This document shows, piece by piece, positions 50,661 to 58,428 of a stretch of DNA of 64,000 nt. The translations under genes and the position numbers were made by a program. Every line of letters starts with the position of its first letter. Positions within the stretch are counted from its first letter, which is position 1. Source of the stretch: Promethearchaeota archaeon (lineage in GTDB: Archaea; Asgardarchaeota; Lokiarchaeia; Sigynarchaeales; SOKP01); the NCBI GenBank assembly GCA_013375495.1, contig JABXKC010000018.1, positions 1-64,000 on the forward strand, written 5' to 3'. The notes beneath the pieces are model-generated. The model saw only the letters and a list, made by a program, of their open reading frames with translations. It made no database searches and was not told where the DNA came from.

Positions 50661-52223
50661 GTGGTAGTAAACAGAAAACGATTATTTAATGAGATTTTAA
50701 ACAATTTTCTGGAAAGATTTTCTGAAGTAGAGGCAATTATTGTATCAGATATAGAAGGTTTGGTAATTGCTGGTGAAAAAAGAAAGGATACTGAAAGTAA
50801 TATAGAAATTGTATCGGTATTAACTACTCTCATAAATCCCGTGTTAGAACGGATAAGAAACGAGTTTGCCTTTAAGAAATTTGGAACGGCATCATTTGAT
50901 ACAGATGAACATCGATTACTCTTTATAACAATTGACGAAGAGAGAATTTTAAGCTTTATTTTTAATAACATGGCATCTGTAGAAAGAGTTGCGCCTTATA
51001 CATACTTCTTAGCTGAAAAATCAGCTCAGATTCTTAATTCACGTGAGGATGAAACAATTCAATTGGAGATTCCTGATTTTGATTATGAAAAAGAAAGACA
51101 CGAAAAACTAAAAGAATCAATTTTTCAATCAGAATTAGGTGAAAGTGCTACTTATTCCTTTAAATTTGTAATTGTAGGCAATCATGAAGTAGGAAAAACA
51201 TCATTGATCCGTCAATTTGTAGAACGCAAATTTTCCCAAGATTACAGAGCAACAATAGGTCTAAACATCTTTGCCCATAATTTCGACTTTCAAGGTAACG
51301 AGCTCCTCCTCCAACTCTGGGATATTGGAGCTCAACAATATTTCAAAAGATTTCGAAGGATATACTACAACGGAGCGGAAGCTGCATTTATTGTGTTCGA
51401 TATGACTAACAGAGAATCGTTTGAGAAAGTTACGGATTGGTACAAAGAACTTATAGAACTTATTGATGAAACTGATATTCCCATTGTTCTCGTAGGGAAT
51501 AAGGACGATTTAGCGGGTCAAAGAGTAGTATCTACTGCTGAAGGAGAAGCATTAGCAAAATCTTTGTCAAAATTCGGATTATCCTATATAGAGACGAGCG
51601 CCCTAACAGGAAATAACGTTAAAGACGCCTTTGAATTAATTGCTTATCATTATATTGTTAAAAGTAAAAAAAAGGAAAAGGATCGAATCCAAGAAAGCTT
51701 AACCGAAACGATTCTTTCAACTTTAAAGGAGCTTGTTATATTGGAATTAACATTTATAACAGAGAATTTGAATTGGAATCCCGGATTCCAAACAATAGTG
51801 AATATAGAAAAATTAGGTGAATTCTCGAAGTTAAAAGACGACTATAACGAGAAATTGTATCCCTACAAAAATGGGTTGATAATCAGTAGCTACACATACG
51901 AAGATTTCAACCTCTCTAATTCAGATGGTGTTTTCATTATATTTGATGCTCGAGGAAAGGAACACATTGACCCAAAATGGAAAGATACTCTTATGAATAT
52001 TATCAGAAAATTGAGGAAAAAACGAGCTGTTCTTATAGGACTTCGAGTTTCCGACGATAAAAACTACCCAGAACTAATGGAAGAATTTGTTATTGACAAG
52101 GATTTAGAAGAGAAAGTTGTGTCAGTTCTATTTCTCAAAATTGGTCCAGATTACAGAGAAAAAATATACGATAACATTAACCTTATGTTAGAACTCATAA
52201 TTAACACGAGAAAACTAAAATAA
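50661..52223 (+). CDS. Roadblock/LC7-Rab-like GTPase fusion, copy 2
   Basis: 520 residues from GTG 50661 with the same three domains as the preceding gene: Roadblock/LC7 (about 1-127), GTPase with GNHEVGKT (173-180), DIGAQ (221-225), GNKDD, ETSALTG, and the unknown C-terminal domain (LELTFITENLNWNPG, DGVFIIFDARGKEHIDPKW, RAVLIGLRVSDD). The DxxGQ motif has Ala at the Gly preceding Gln, as in the Arf-like protein at 32183, which may alter hydrolysis. A tandem duplicate of the upstream gene, 128 bases away. Confidence 0.88.
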   Translation: MVVNRKRLFNEILNNFLERFSEVEAIIVSDIEGLVIAGEKRKDTESNIEIVSVLTTLINPVLERIRNEFAFKKFGTASFDTDEHRLLFITIDEERILSFIFNNMASVERVAPYTYFLAEKSAQILNSREDETIQLEIPDFDYEKERHEKLKESIFQSELGESATYSFKFVIVGNHEVGKTSLIRQFVERKFSQDYRATIGLNIFAHNFDFQGNELLLQLWDIGAQQYFKRFRRIYYNGAEAAFIVFDMTNRESFEKVTDWYKELIELIDETDIPIVLVGNKDDLAGQRVVSTAEGEALAKSLSKFGLSYIETSALTGNNVKDAFELIAYHYIVKSKKKEKDRIQESLTETILSTLKELVILELTFITENLNWNPGFQTIVNIEKLGEFSKLKDDYNEKLYPYKNGLIISSYTYEDFNLSNSDGVFIIFDARGKEHIDPKWKDTLMNIIRKLRKKRAVLIGLRVSDDKNYPELMEEFVIDKDLEEKVVSVLFLKIGPDYREKIYDNINLMLELIINTRKLK

Positions 52224-52229
52224 GCACTT

Positions 52230-53294
52230 TTAAGCTTTTAATCTACTTTTTAATTTACTAGCGATCAAATCTCCCATTTCTTTGGTTGAGAGCGTTTTAA
52301 AGCTTTCAGTTTCTATATCTACAGTTCTCCCTTCCCGCAATGCTTCTTCTACAGCAAGATCGATTTCAGTTCCGATTTCGAGAGAATTAAAAGATTCTTC
52401 CATCATTAGTTTTACGCTTAAAATCGTACCGATAGGATTAGCGACACCCTTCCCGGCAATATCAGGAGCTGAACCGTGAATTGGTTCGTACATAGAAACC
52501 CTACTTGGATGAATATTGCCACTTGAAGCCATTCCTAAGCTCCCAATCAAGAACGCTGCTTCATCACTAATTATGTCACCGAACATGTTACCAGTTACTA
52601 CAGTTTGAAAGTTATAAGGTGCTCGAATAAGCCATTGACAAAAGGCATCAATGTAAATGTCTTCTGTTTTTAGATCTGAGTAATTTTGACTAATTTCGTG
52701 AAATATTTTTCTCCATAACTGGCTTGGTTTTAAGATATTAGCCTTATCAACAGATGTTACCTTACTATGACCCTTTCTTTTAGCAAACTCAAATGCATAC
52801 TTTATGATTCGCTCGCACCCTTCTCTAGTGTAAAGCATTAGGTTCTCAGCAGAATCTTCTTCCAACCTACCTATATTTTTATAAAGCCCCTCTGTGTTTT
52901 CTCGTACAAATGTAATATCAATCCCTTTTCCTATAAACTCGTCTTTTAAAGGACAGATTTCGCGTAGAACTTGATATAATTTTACGGGTCGCAAGTTAAT
53001 GTACAAATCTAATCCTTGCCGAATCTTCAAGATAGCACTTTCTGCTACCCCGGGTTGTAAATCAGGTAAACCAATAGCGCCAAAAAGTAAAGCATCAGAT
53101 TTTTTTATCGTTTCAAACGATTGGTCGGGAAGGTTGTTGTCATATTTTTTCCAAACCTCACCTCCCGCTGGTGCGTCTTTGAATTCAAATTCATAGTTAG
53201 TGAACTCTGAAATGATCTTGAGAATTTTTATTCCTTCGTTCACAACTTCGGGACCGCATCCATCACCACGCGTGATTGCTATTGTTTTCTTCAT
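52230..53294 (-). CDS. Isopropylmalate/isocitrate dehydrogenase family enzyme
   Basis: 354 residues. Beta-decarboxylating dehydrogenase: GDGCGPEVVNEGI at the start, GLDLYINLRPVKL (substrate-binding Arg), RENTEGLYKN, KVTSVDKANILKPSQLW (catalytic Lys), NMFGDIISDEAAFLIGSLGM and HGSAPDIAGKGVANP. The VDKANIL and SLGMASSGN variants resemble homoisocitrate/3-isopropylmalate/tartrate-type members. It oxidises and decarboxylates a 2-hydroxyacid with NAD(P). No leucine-pathway genes are adjacent, so LeuB is likely but not proven. Confidence 0.88.
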   Translation of the reverse strand: MKKTIAITRGDGCGPEVVNEGIKILKIISEFTNYEFEFKDAPAGGEVWKKYDNNLPDQSFETIKKSDALLFGAIGLPDLQPGVAESAILKIRQGLDLYINLRPVKLYQVLREICPLKDEFIGKGIDITFVRENTEGLYKNIGRLEEDSAENLMLYTREGCERIIKYAFEFAKRKGHSKVTSVDKANILKPSQLWRKIFHEISQNYSDLKTEDIYIDAFCQWLIRAPYNFQTVVTGNMFGDIISDEAAFLIGSLGMASSGNIHPSRVSMYEPIHGSAPDIAGKGVANPIGTILSVKLMMEESFNSLEIGTEIDLAVEEALREGRTVDIETESFKTLSTKEMGDLIASKLKSRLKA

Positions 53295-53400
53295 ACTTAT
53301 TCCTATCTTTATTTTTAAAAATTTACTTTATATTTAGAATAGAAGATTTAAATACTATTCTTAATTCTACTTGTTTAAACTTATTTTTAAGAGGAGAATT

Positions 53401-53673
53401 ATGTCGTCACCAGCTGACAGTTTTTTCAATATATTTTTTACACTGACATTTACGGTTGTCTTCATCGGAACTTTAGTTTTAACAGTTGTCGCTCCAACAA
53501 ACATTTGGCCCGGTAGTCTTCTTTATCCTAAATATAAAGTAGTATGTGTATTGGCGTGCGAACTTGTTGAAATTCCCATTAATGGTATCTGGGGTGGACT
53601 GATAAATGGTGTTACCTATGGGGTATTAGCAACTGCAGGACTTACGGCTATTCGTTTGATCAAGAGAAAATAA
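53401..53673 (+). CDS. Small two-TM membrane protein
   Basis: 90 residues from ATG 53401 with AAGAGGAGA upstream; a TTG at 53371 adds an unlikely extension. Hydrophobic segments lie at about 8-32 (IFFTLTFTVVFIGTLVLTVV) and 62-86 (GGLINGVTYGVLATAGLTAI), joined by a loop with PGSLLYP and two cysteines. The C-terminus is Lys/Arg-rich. No family is recognised. Confidence 0.6.
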   Translation: MSSPADSFFNIFFTLTFTVVFIGTLVLTVVAPTNIWPGSLLYPKYKVVCVLACELVEIPINGIWGGLINGVTYGVLATAGLTAIRLIKRK

Positions 53674-53861
53674 AAGAAATGAAAAAATTAAGCATTGATT
53701 AATTACTTATTTTATTTTTAGTAAGAAATTGAATATACTGACTACTCTAATATATCTTCATAGTCTTTTATCTTCTTTGATATGTAGAATTTGAACTAAT
53801 TTTTTACTTACTGCTACTAAGATTTAAATATATAGTTCTGTATGGTGAATTGGATTACACC

Positions 53862-54323
53862 ATGGAAAAAAAACATATTGTTGGTATTTTAAGTGCTATA
53901 GGTGGGGGTGGATTAGTATATGATGCCATTCAAGTTTTAATTCGCATGAATGAATTGGCTTACAACTTATCCGTAGGTTTCGATCTGAATTTTGGAGATA
54001 TCGGTTTAGAAGCTATTGTTTTTTATATCAATTTTGTAGTTACATTACTTCTTGGATTGATTGCTGTAATATTTACTGTACTAACTTTCCTAGAACATAA
54101 ATATACAAAATACCCATTATTCCTTCTAGGTGTTTTAGCCTTTGTTTGTTTCTTTATAATTATAAGACCCGTACAAAGTTATAACATTGCTCCGAATATA
54201 AATATACTAATTTCTGCTATACACCTCTCTACAAATGGTAACACCCTTAATCCGTTTTTATTATTATTGGGTGGAATTTTCGCAATAGCAGTTAAAGAGA
54301 TAAAAAACAATTCAAATCAATAG
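53862..54323 (+). CDS. Four-TM membrane protein of unknown function
   Basis: 153 residues from ATG 53862 (TTG 53850 also in frame). Segments are at about 6-22 (glycine-rich, IVGILSAIGGGGLVY), 44-75, 83-103 and 128-146. A strongly Asn/Ile-rich loop precedes the last segment. A Lys-rich C-terminal tail suggests a cytoplasmic end. The glycine-rich N-terminus could be a helix-packing motif. No family is recognised, and neighbours give no clear role. Confidence 0.6.
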   Translation: MEKKHIVGILSAIGGGGLVYDAIQVLIRMNELAYNLSVGFDLNFGDIGLEAIVFYINFVVTLLLGLIAVIFTVLTFLEHKYTKYPLFLLGVLAFVCFFIIIRPVQSYNIAPNINILISAIHLSTNGNTLNPFLLLLGGIFAIAVKEIKNNSNQ

Positions 54324-54419
54324 AATAGATAAACACGCTAATAATTATAATTCAAAAAAGAATATATTTTTTAGTTATCAAACTCAAAAGTAAGTTAACT
54401 ATCAAGGAGTAGAATAAAA

Positions 54420-54992
54420 ATGGATTTAATCGTCAAACCACTAAGACCTGATTTACTCGAGGATTTTTTAAATTTTTTTGATAATATTGCGTTCTCAGAC
54501 AATCCCGAATGGGGGGTTTGTTATTGCCAGTTTTATCATTTTGCTGGGAATATTGAACACTGGAAAAAAGCAACAAAGGAACAAAATCGGAATGCCGCGA
54601 AGACTTTAATTACGGAGGAAAATATGAACGGGTTTTTAGCATTCATAGACAACGAACCTGTAGGATGGTGCAATGTCAATTCAAAAGATGTTTATGAAAA
54701 AATTCCCATTAATAGTGAATCTGAAGATAATCTAGAAGGAAGCTTAGCCTCGATAGTATGTTTTTTAATAGCTCCTGCTCAAAGAAAAAAAGGAATAGCT
54801 CGAAAACTTTTAAAACACGCTATCAAAAGGTTAAAGGAAGCTGGGTTCGATTGGATTGAGGTGTATCCGAGAAAGGGTGATTTGTCAGATGCTCATAGCT
54901 ATCACGGTCCAGAATCTTTATTTGATTCTGAAGGGTTCATAGTTGTAGAAGAAGACGAGCATTTCTTACTAATGCGTAAGCGCCTCGGTTAA
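54420..54992 (+). CDS. GNAT-family acetyltransferase
   Basis: 190 residues. The GNAT core is visible: GFLAFIDNEPVGWCNVNS (strand 3-4), SLASIVCFLIAPAQRKKGIA (strand 4 with the QRKKGIA acetyl-CoA loop), and KRLKEAGFDWIEVYPRK. A Cys-rich N-terminal stretch (WGVCYCQFYHF) is shared with a subfamily of archaeal and bacterial GNATs whose CxC may bind metal. The acceptor is unknown. Confidence 0.88.
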   Translation: MDLIVKPLRPDLLEDFLNFFDNIAFSDNPEWGVCYCQFYHFAGNIEHWKKATKEQNRNAAKTLITEENMNGFLAFIDNEPVGWCNVNSKDVYEKIPINSESEDNLEGSLASIVCFLIAPAQRKKGIARKLLKHAIKRLKEAGFDWIEVYPRKGDLSDAHSYHGPESLFDSEGFIVVEEDEHFLLMRKRLG

Positions 54993-55129
54993 AATTAAAA
55001 CAATTCCCCTTATTTTAGGAATAACTTAATTTTCATTTAATTTATTTTTAGCTCTCACAAATAAAATTTTACTAATGAAGAGTTTATAGCGTCAAATTAT
55101 ATTTGTATGGGATTTGAGCGATCAAAACA

Positions 55130-55137
55130 TTTAAATA
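55130..55137 (+). promoter_or_regulatory. TATA-like element of the Hsp20 gene
   Basis: TTTAAATA preceded by an A-rich BRE-like stretch (GATCAAAACA). Transcription would start near 55160, just before the inverted repeat at 55166-55184. Confidence 0.4.
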
Positions 55138-55165
55138 TTCTTTTTATTTTATGTAACATAGATGT

Positions 55166-55184
55166 TGTCAACCACAAGTTGACA
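55166..55184 (+). promoter_or_regulatory. Candidate heat-shock operator
   Basis: TGTCAAC (55166-55172) and GTTGACA (55178-55184) form perfect 7-base arms with a 5-base spacer, immediately after the predicted transcription start of hsp20. The arms are GC-richer than the background, which makes chance less likely. Repressor binding, as by archaeal Phr or HSR1-type regulators, is inferred. Confidence 0.4.
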
Positions 55185-55220
55185 TGATCCAATTAACAAA
55201 AATAAAAAACTAAAAAAAAT

Positions 55221-55226
55221 GGAGGT
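55221..55226 (+). promoter_or_regulatory. Shine-Dalgarno GGAGGT deciding the hsp20 start
   Basis: GGAGGT ends 7 bases before the ATG at 55234. The ATG at 55219 overlaps this site and would place it inside the coding region, so 55234 is the better start. Confidence 0.7.
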
Positions 55227-55233
55227 AGAATGT

Positions 55234-55794
55234 ATGTCAGACAAAGAAGAAATCGAAATTAAAAGTAAAGAAGAAACTCCTCAAGAAACAAAGGACGATA
55301 AAAAAACAAGGGAGTTAACCGTGAGACGTGAAAGTCCATTTTCCTTATTTCAGGAAATGGATCGTTGGTTTGACGATATTTTCGACGACTTTCTATGGCC
55401 CTTTAACCGAAGGCGACGCAACCCTTTTAAACTAGTAGTACGCGATATCGAGCCAATCTTTCGGACACCTTTAACAAACATCCATGAAACAGAAGAACAT
55501 TTTAACATTACAGCAGAGTTACCTGGAATAAACAAGGGTGATATTGAACTCACAATTCAAGATGGAAAGTTAGAAATTAAAGGTGAAAGTAAGGAAGAAA
55601 AGAGCGAAGAAGTAGAAGGGGAATCAGTCAGGCGAGAGTTTCGTTCTTCAAAGTATTATAGGGTTTTTAATTTACCAGAATACATAGAAGAGGATAACAT
55701 CGAAGCTAACTTAGAGAAAGGGATGCTAACAATCAAAATTCCAAAAATAAAACCATCTGAACCAGTTAGAAAAAAAATTGAAGTTCAATCTTAA
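55234..55794 (+). CDS. hsp20: Hsp20 / alpha-crystallin small heat-shock protein
   Basis: 186 residues from ATG 55234. The N-terminus is charged and then has FQEMDRWFDDIFDDFLWPF, a typical Hsp20 helix. The alpha-crystallin domain runs about 85-175: HETEEHFNITAELPGINKGD, LEIKGESKEEK, FRSSKYYRVFNLPE and GMLTIKIPK (A-x-x-x-x-G-x-L motif). The C-terminal extension lacks a clear I-x-I but has IKPSEPV. It prevents aggregation of unfolded proteins as a large oligomer. Confidence 0.95.
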   Translation: MSDKEEIEIKSKEETPQETKDDKKTRELTVRRESPFSLFQEMDRWFDDIFDDFLWPFNRRRRNPFKLVVRDIEPIFRTPLTNIHETEEHFNITAELPGINKGDIELTIQDGKLEIKGESKEEKSEEVEGESVRREFRSSKYYRVFNLPEYIEEDNIEANLEKGMLTIKIPKIKPSEPVRKKIEVQS

Positions 55795-55967
55795 AAATAT
55801 TTATTTTTCTTTATTTTTTATTCTATTCAATAACTTTAATTAATTATTGTTAACTTATTCTATTTTTAAATAGATCCTTTTTTGATATCTTTAGTTTTAT
55901 ATTCTTATTCTCAAATATGGAATATAATTATGTTGAATTTAGCATTTTCGCATTTAAAGTTCAAAAT

Positions 55968-56050
55968 AAAAAAAAATCTCTGATCTAAGCGCTCAGCAGT
56001 AGCCTTATCGCTTTTCTTCTCTTACATCGCAATTTTGTCGATCGGGTGAA
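55968..56050 (-). ncRNA. Possible small RNA (GC-rich island ending in a T-run)
   Basis: Read on the minus strand, a locally GC-rich stretch with a possible hairpin (CGCTT/AAGCG at 56009-56013 and 55987-55991) ends in nine T (55968-55976). A CTGA sequence near its end recalls a D box, but a good C box was not found. It is speculative. Confidence 0.2.
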
Positions 56051-56091
56051 ATTATTAACCGAAACATATCCTATCGAAAAAATTACACAAC

Positions 56092-56100
56092 TTTTAAATA
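56092..56100 (+). promoter_or_regulatory. TATA-like element of the histone gene
   Basis: TTTTAAATA preceded by A-rich DNA, with transcription expected near 56125, giving a leader of about 70 bases that ends in GGAGG 11 bases before the ATG. Confidence 0.4.
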
Positions 56101-56194
56101 TTTGAAAGAAGTATTATAATATAATAAAGTTCAAAGTAAAATGTACGAACTTTATCAAAAAACAAGTAAAAATTAAAAGTGGAGGAATAGAAAA

Positions 56195-56407
56195 ATGGCT
56201 AAAAAAGTATTTGCCTGGTCACCCGTTAGAAAGTTAATGAAAGATAACGGCGCTGAAATGGTCGCTCGTGAAGCTGTTGACGCCTTAATCGACTATCTTG
56301 AAAAGGTCGCTAAAGGAGTAACAAACAAAGCTCTTGAAATGACTCGTCACGCCGGTAGAAAGAAACTAACTGATAACGATATGGCTTTGGCAATGAAGTT
56401 AATGTAA
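56195..56407 (+). CDS. Archaeal histone
   Basis: 70 residues, the usual size of a tailless archaeal histone fold. Helix 1 (SPVRKLMKDNGAEMVAREA), central helix (VDALIDYLEKVAKGVTNKALEM) and the C-terminal RKKLTDNDMALAM with the Arg-Thr-Asp pair typical of the family are all present. It wraps DNA as dimers assembling into tetramers or longer superhelices. A strong ribosome-binding site fits high expression. A single gene with its own promoter. Confidence 0.95.
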   Translation: MAKKVFAWSPVRKLMKDNGAEMVAREAVDALIDYLEKVAKGVTNKALEMTRHAGRKKLTDNDMALAMKLM

Positions 56408-56565
56408 AACTGAAAATTTTTGGATTTCAAATATTTTTTTTATTTTTTTGTATAATATAACATATACTAAATTCTATAAGAAACTCACTTCGAACTATCT
56501 CGAACTCTGGAAACATTAAATTAATAACAGATGGATTCTGGTTAACTCTATCCGTGTGATATCTC

Positions 56566-57756
56566 GTGAGTCAAGAAGAACATCAAAGTAAAATCTCAAG
56601 AAATATTTGGAAGTTCTATTTATACGGATTTATATTTGGGATTCATACTGTTCGGGGAGTGTACTATCTATATATGACTGAGTGGGGAGGCTTAGACATT
56701 ATTGGGATTATGCTCCTACAGAGTTATTTTATGTTTATGATTTTTATTTTAGAAATCCCCTCTGGAGCTATCGCTGATCATTTGAGTAGAAAAACCGCTC
56801 TAATATTGTCGTCTATATTCGTTGTTTTAGCCGCATTTACTTACAGCATTTATCCAAATGTATTTCTATTCTTCTTAGCCGAAACATTCTGGGCGTTTAG
56901 TATTGCCCTTTCATCAGGTTCAGACGAAGCATTAATGTATAGCACCCTAAAAACAACTGGTGAAGAAGATAAATTGACAAGGGTTTTAGGGAGAACTCAT
57001 TTACTGCATTTAATTGCAAATGTTATATCTGCACCATTAGGATCGATCATTGCAGAATATGTCTCATTACAGTTTACTATGACTTGTTTAGGATTGATCT
57101 ATATCGGGGCATTTCTTACTTCTCTTACATTTAAGGAGCCGCCATTTAAAAAAGAAGAGAAAACCAAAGGATATTTAACGATTTTAAAGGACGGCTTCAA
57201 TGAACTAAAAAAGAATAAGGTTTTAAGAATCCTTTGTTTTGATAGATTATTCATACAAATTTGTATAGGTCTTTTATTTTGGACTTATCAACCATATTTA
57301 GTTACTGTAAGTGTCCCTGGTTTATGGTTTGGGTTTATATTGTCTGGTTTGAATATATTTAATGCAATATTCAACGAAATGATTCCTAGATTCTTGAAAA
57401 AAGTTAGCAATAAAAAGAGTTTGTTGATCACCGTAAATTTAATTAATGGTTTCGCATTTATTGTATTAGGTATTGCTTCATTTCCTATTCTGGGTATTTT
57501 GATGCTCTTCCTTGTTTATGGTTTTGGATATACTCGAAGATATATTTATGTAGATGGGATTAATAAAGAAATTGAGTCAGAAAATAGAGCTACTGTTCTA
57601 AGCACTATTAACATGTTTGGTAGCATTGCAATGGCTATTATATATCCATTTGTTGGGTTAATAGTCAAATGGAACATTTTTGCTATGTTTCTTATAATAG
57701 GTATCATGATATTAATACTTACGGCGCTAACTAAGGTAAAAAGTGAATACCTTTAG
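56566..57756 (+). CDS. MFS transporter
   Basis: 396 residues from GTG 56566, with about twelve membrane segments in two halves joined by a Lys-rich loop (FKKEEKTKGYLTILKDG). MFS motif A appears between segments 2 and 3 as GAIADHLSRKTAL. Segment 1 and the loop before it are acidic/aromatic (YLYMTEWGGL). It belongs to the drug/sugar-exporter-like part of the MFS; the substrate cannot be read from sequence. Monocistronic. Confidence 0.88.
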   Translation: MSQEEHQSKISRNIWKFYLYGFIFGIHTVRGVYYLYMTEWGGLDIIGIMLLQSYFMFMIFILEIPSGAIADHLSRKTALILSSIFVVLAAFTYSIYPNVFLFFLAETFWAFSIALSSGSDEALMYSTLKTTGEEDKLTRVLGRTHLLHLIANVISAPLGSIIAEYVSLQFTMTCLGLIYIGAFLTSLTFKEPPFKKEEKTKGYLTILKDGFNELKKNKVLRILCFDRLFIQICIGLLFWTYQPYLVTVSVPGLWFGFILSGLNIFNAIFNEMIPRFLKKVSNKKSLLITVNLINGFAFIVLGIASFPILGILMLFLVYGFGYTRRYIYVDGINKEIESENRATVLSTINMFGSIAMAIIYPFVGLIVKWNIFAMFLIIGIMILILTALTKVKSEYL

Positions 57757-57894
57757 ATTATATATTTTAATTAGTTTTTTCCTAATTACATCTTATTTAT
57801 TCATCTTATTCTTAGTTTTTTAAAGAAAATTGGTAAAAATTCAAGAAATAAAAAAAAAAGGAAAGAAAAAAAATAAATAATATTTAAATTTTCA

Positions 57895-58146
57895 TTATCC
57901 TCCTGCAAGAGGAGGGAAGATCGCGACGATATCACCATTTTTGACTACAGTTTCTTTCTTTTGGTGTGGGGTGCCATTTATTAGAATTATCAATTTTGAT
58001 TCTTTTGGAATGCTAAACATATCTAATATTATGCTTACCGTACTTCCTAAAGGCAAGGTAATTACCTTCTTCGGTGGGGCTATACTCCTTAAATTAGCGA
58101 AAAATTTTACCGTAGCAGTTATCTCGTCTTGCTCAATCATCTTCAT
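57895..58146 (-). CDS. MoaD/ThiS-like ubiquitin-fold protein with C-terminal GG
   Basis: 83 residues from ATG 58146 (ATG 58140 equally possible), overlapping the upstream MoaD-like gene. A beta-grasp pattern: TATVKFFANLR, a Gly-Ser-Thr-Val helix (LPLGSTVSIILDMF), LIILINGTPHQ, and NGDIVAIFPPLAGG ending in the di-glycine needed for adenylation and thiocarboxylate formation. It is the third gene of the AOR operon and could carry sulfur for the tungstopterin of the aldehyde oxidoreductase. Confidence 0.88.
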   Translation of the reverse strand: MKMIEQDEITATVKFFANLRSIAPPKKVITLPLGSTVSIILDMFSIPKESKLIILINGTPHQKKETVVKNGDIVAIFPPLAGG

Positions 58147-58420
58147 TTTTTGTGAAGTACCATTTGTATAATAAAGACATATTCTTAGGGAATAAGCCAA
58201 TTCGATCACCGTCTTTTACCCTTTTATTAAATCCTGAATATGTTCCATTAACAAATAGATGACTTGTTTCTTCCTTATTGATTTTATATTTATCTAATAT
58301 GTCAGCAATAGTATTAATACCATCGCTTTCAATGTGTAAATTTAAGGGTAATGAGTTTGTGACATTAAACCCTTCAATTTTTTTCCGTAAGTCTCCAAAA
58401 ATTTTCACTAAGATAGTCAT
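58133..58420 (-). CDS. MoaD-like ubiquitin-fold protein without GG tail
   Basis: 95 residues. The beta-grasp pattern is like the next protein's: MTILVKIFGDLRKKIEG, NTIADILDKYKI, HLFVNGTYSG and DGDRIGLFPKNM. The end is FTKNEDD rather than GG, so it cannot be activated in the usual way; it may be a structural or degenerate member. It starts 9 bases after the AOR stop and overlaps the downstream gene by 14 bases (or 8), showing tight operon packing. Confidence 0.8.
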   Translation of the reverse strand: MTILVKIFGDLRKKIEGFNVTNSLPLNLHIESDGINTIADILDKYKINKEETSHLFVNGTYSGFNKRVKDGDRIGLFPKNMSLLYKWYFTKNEDD

Positions 58421-58428
58421 ATTTTAAG

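Larger units (their letters stand above)
55795..56194. other. 400-base intergenic region between hsp20 and histone
   Basis: AT-rich, except for a more GC-rich island at about 55977-56050 that might encode a small RNA on the minus strand. The histone promoter is at its right end. No open frame of note. Confidence 0.5.

Noticed and set aside
55968..56050. tRNA in the hsp20-histone gap
   Set aside because: No T-arm (GTTCRA-type) or acceptor pairing could be built from the GC-rich island.
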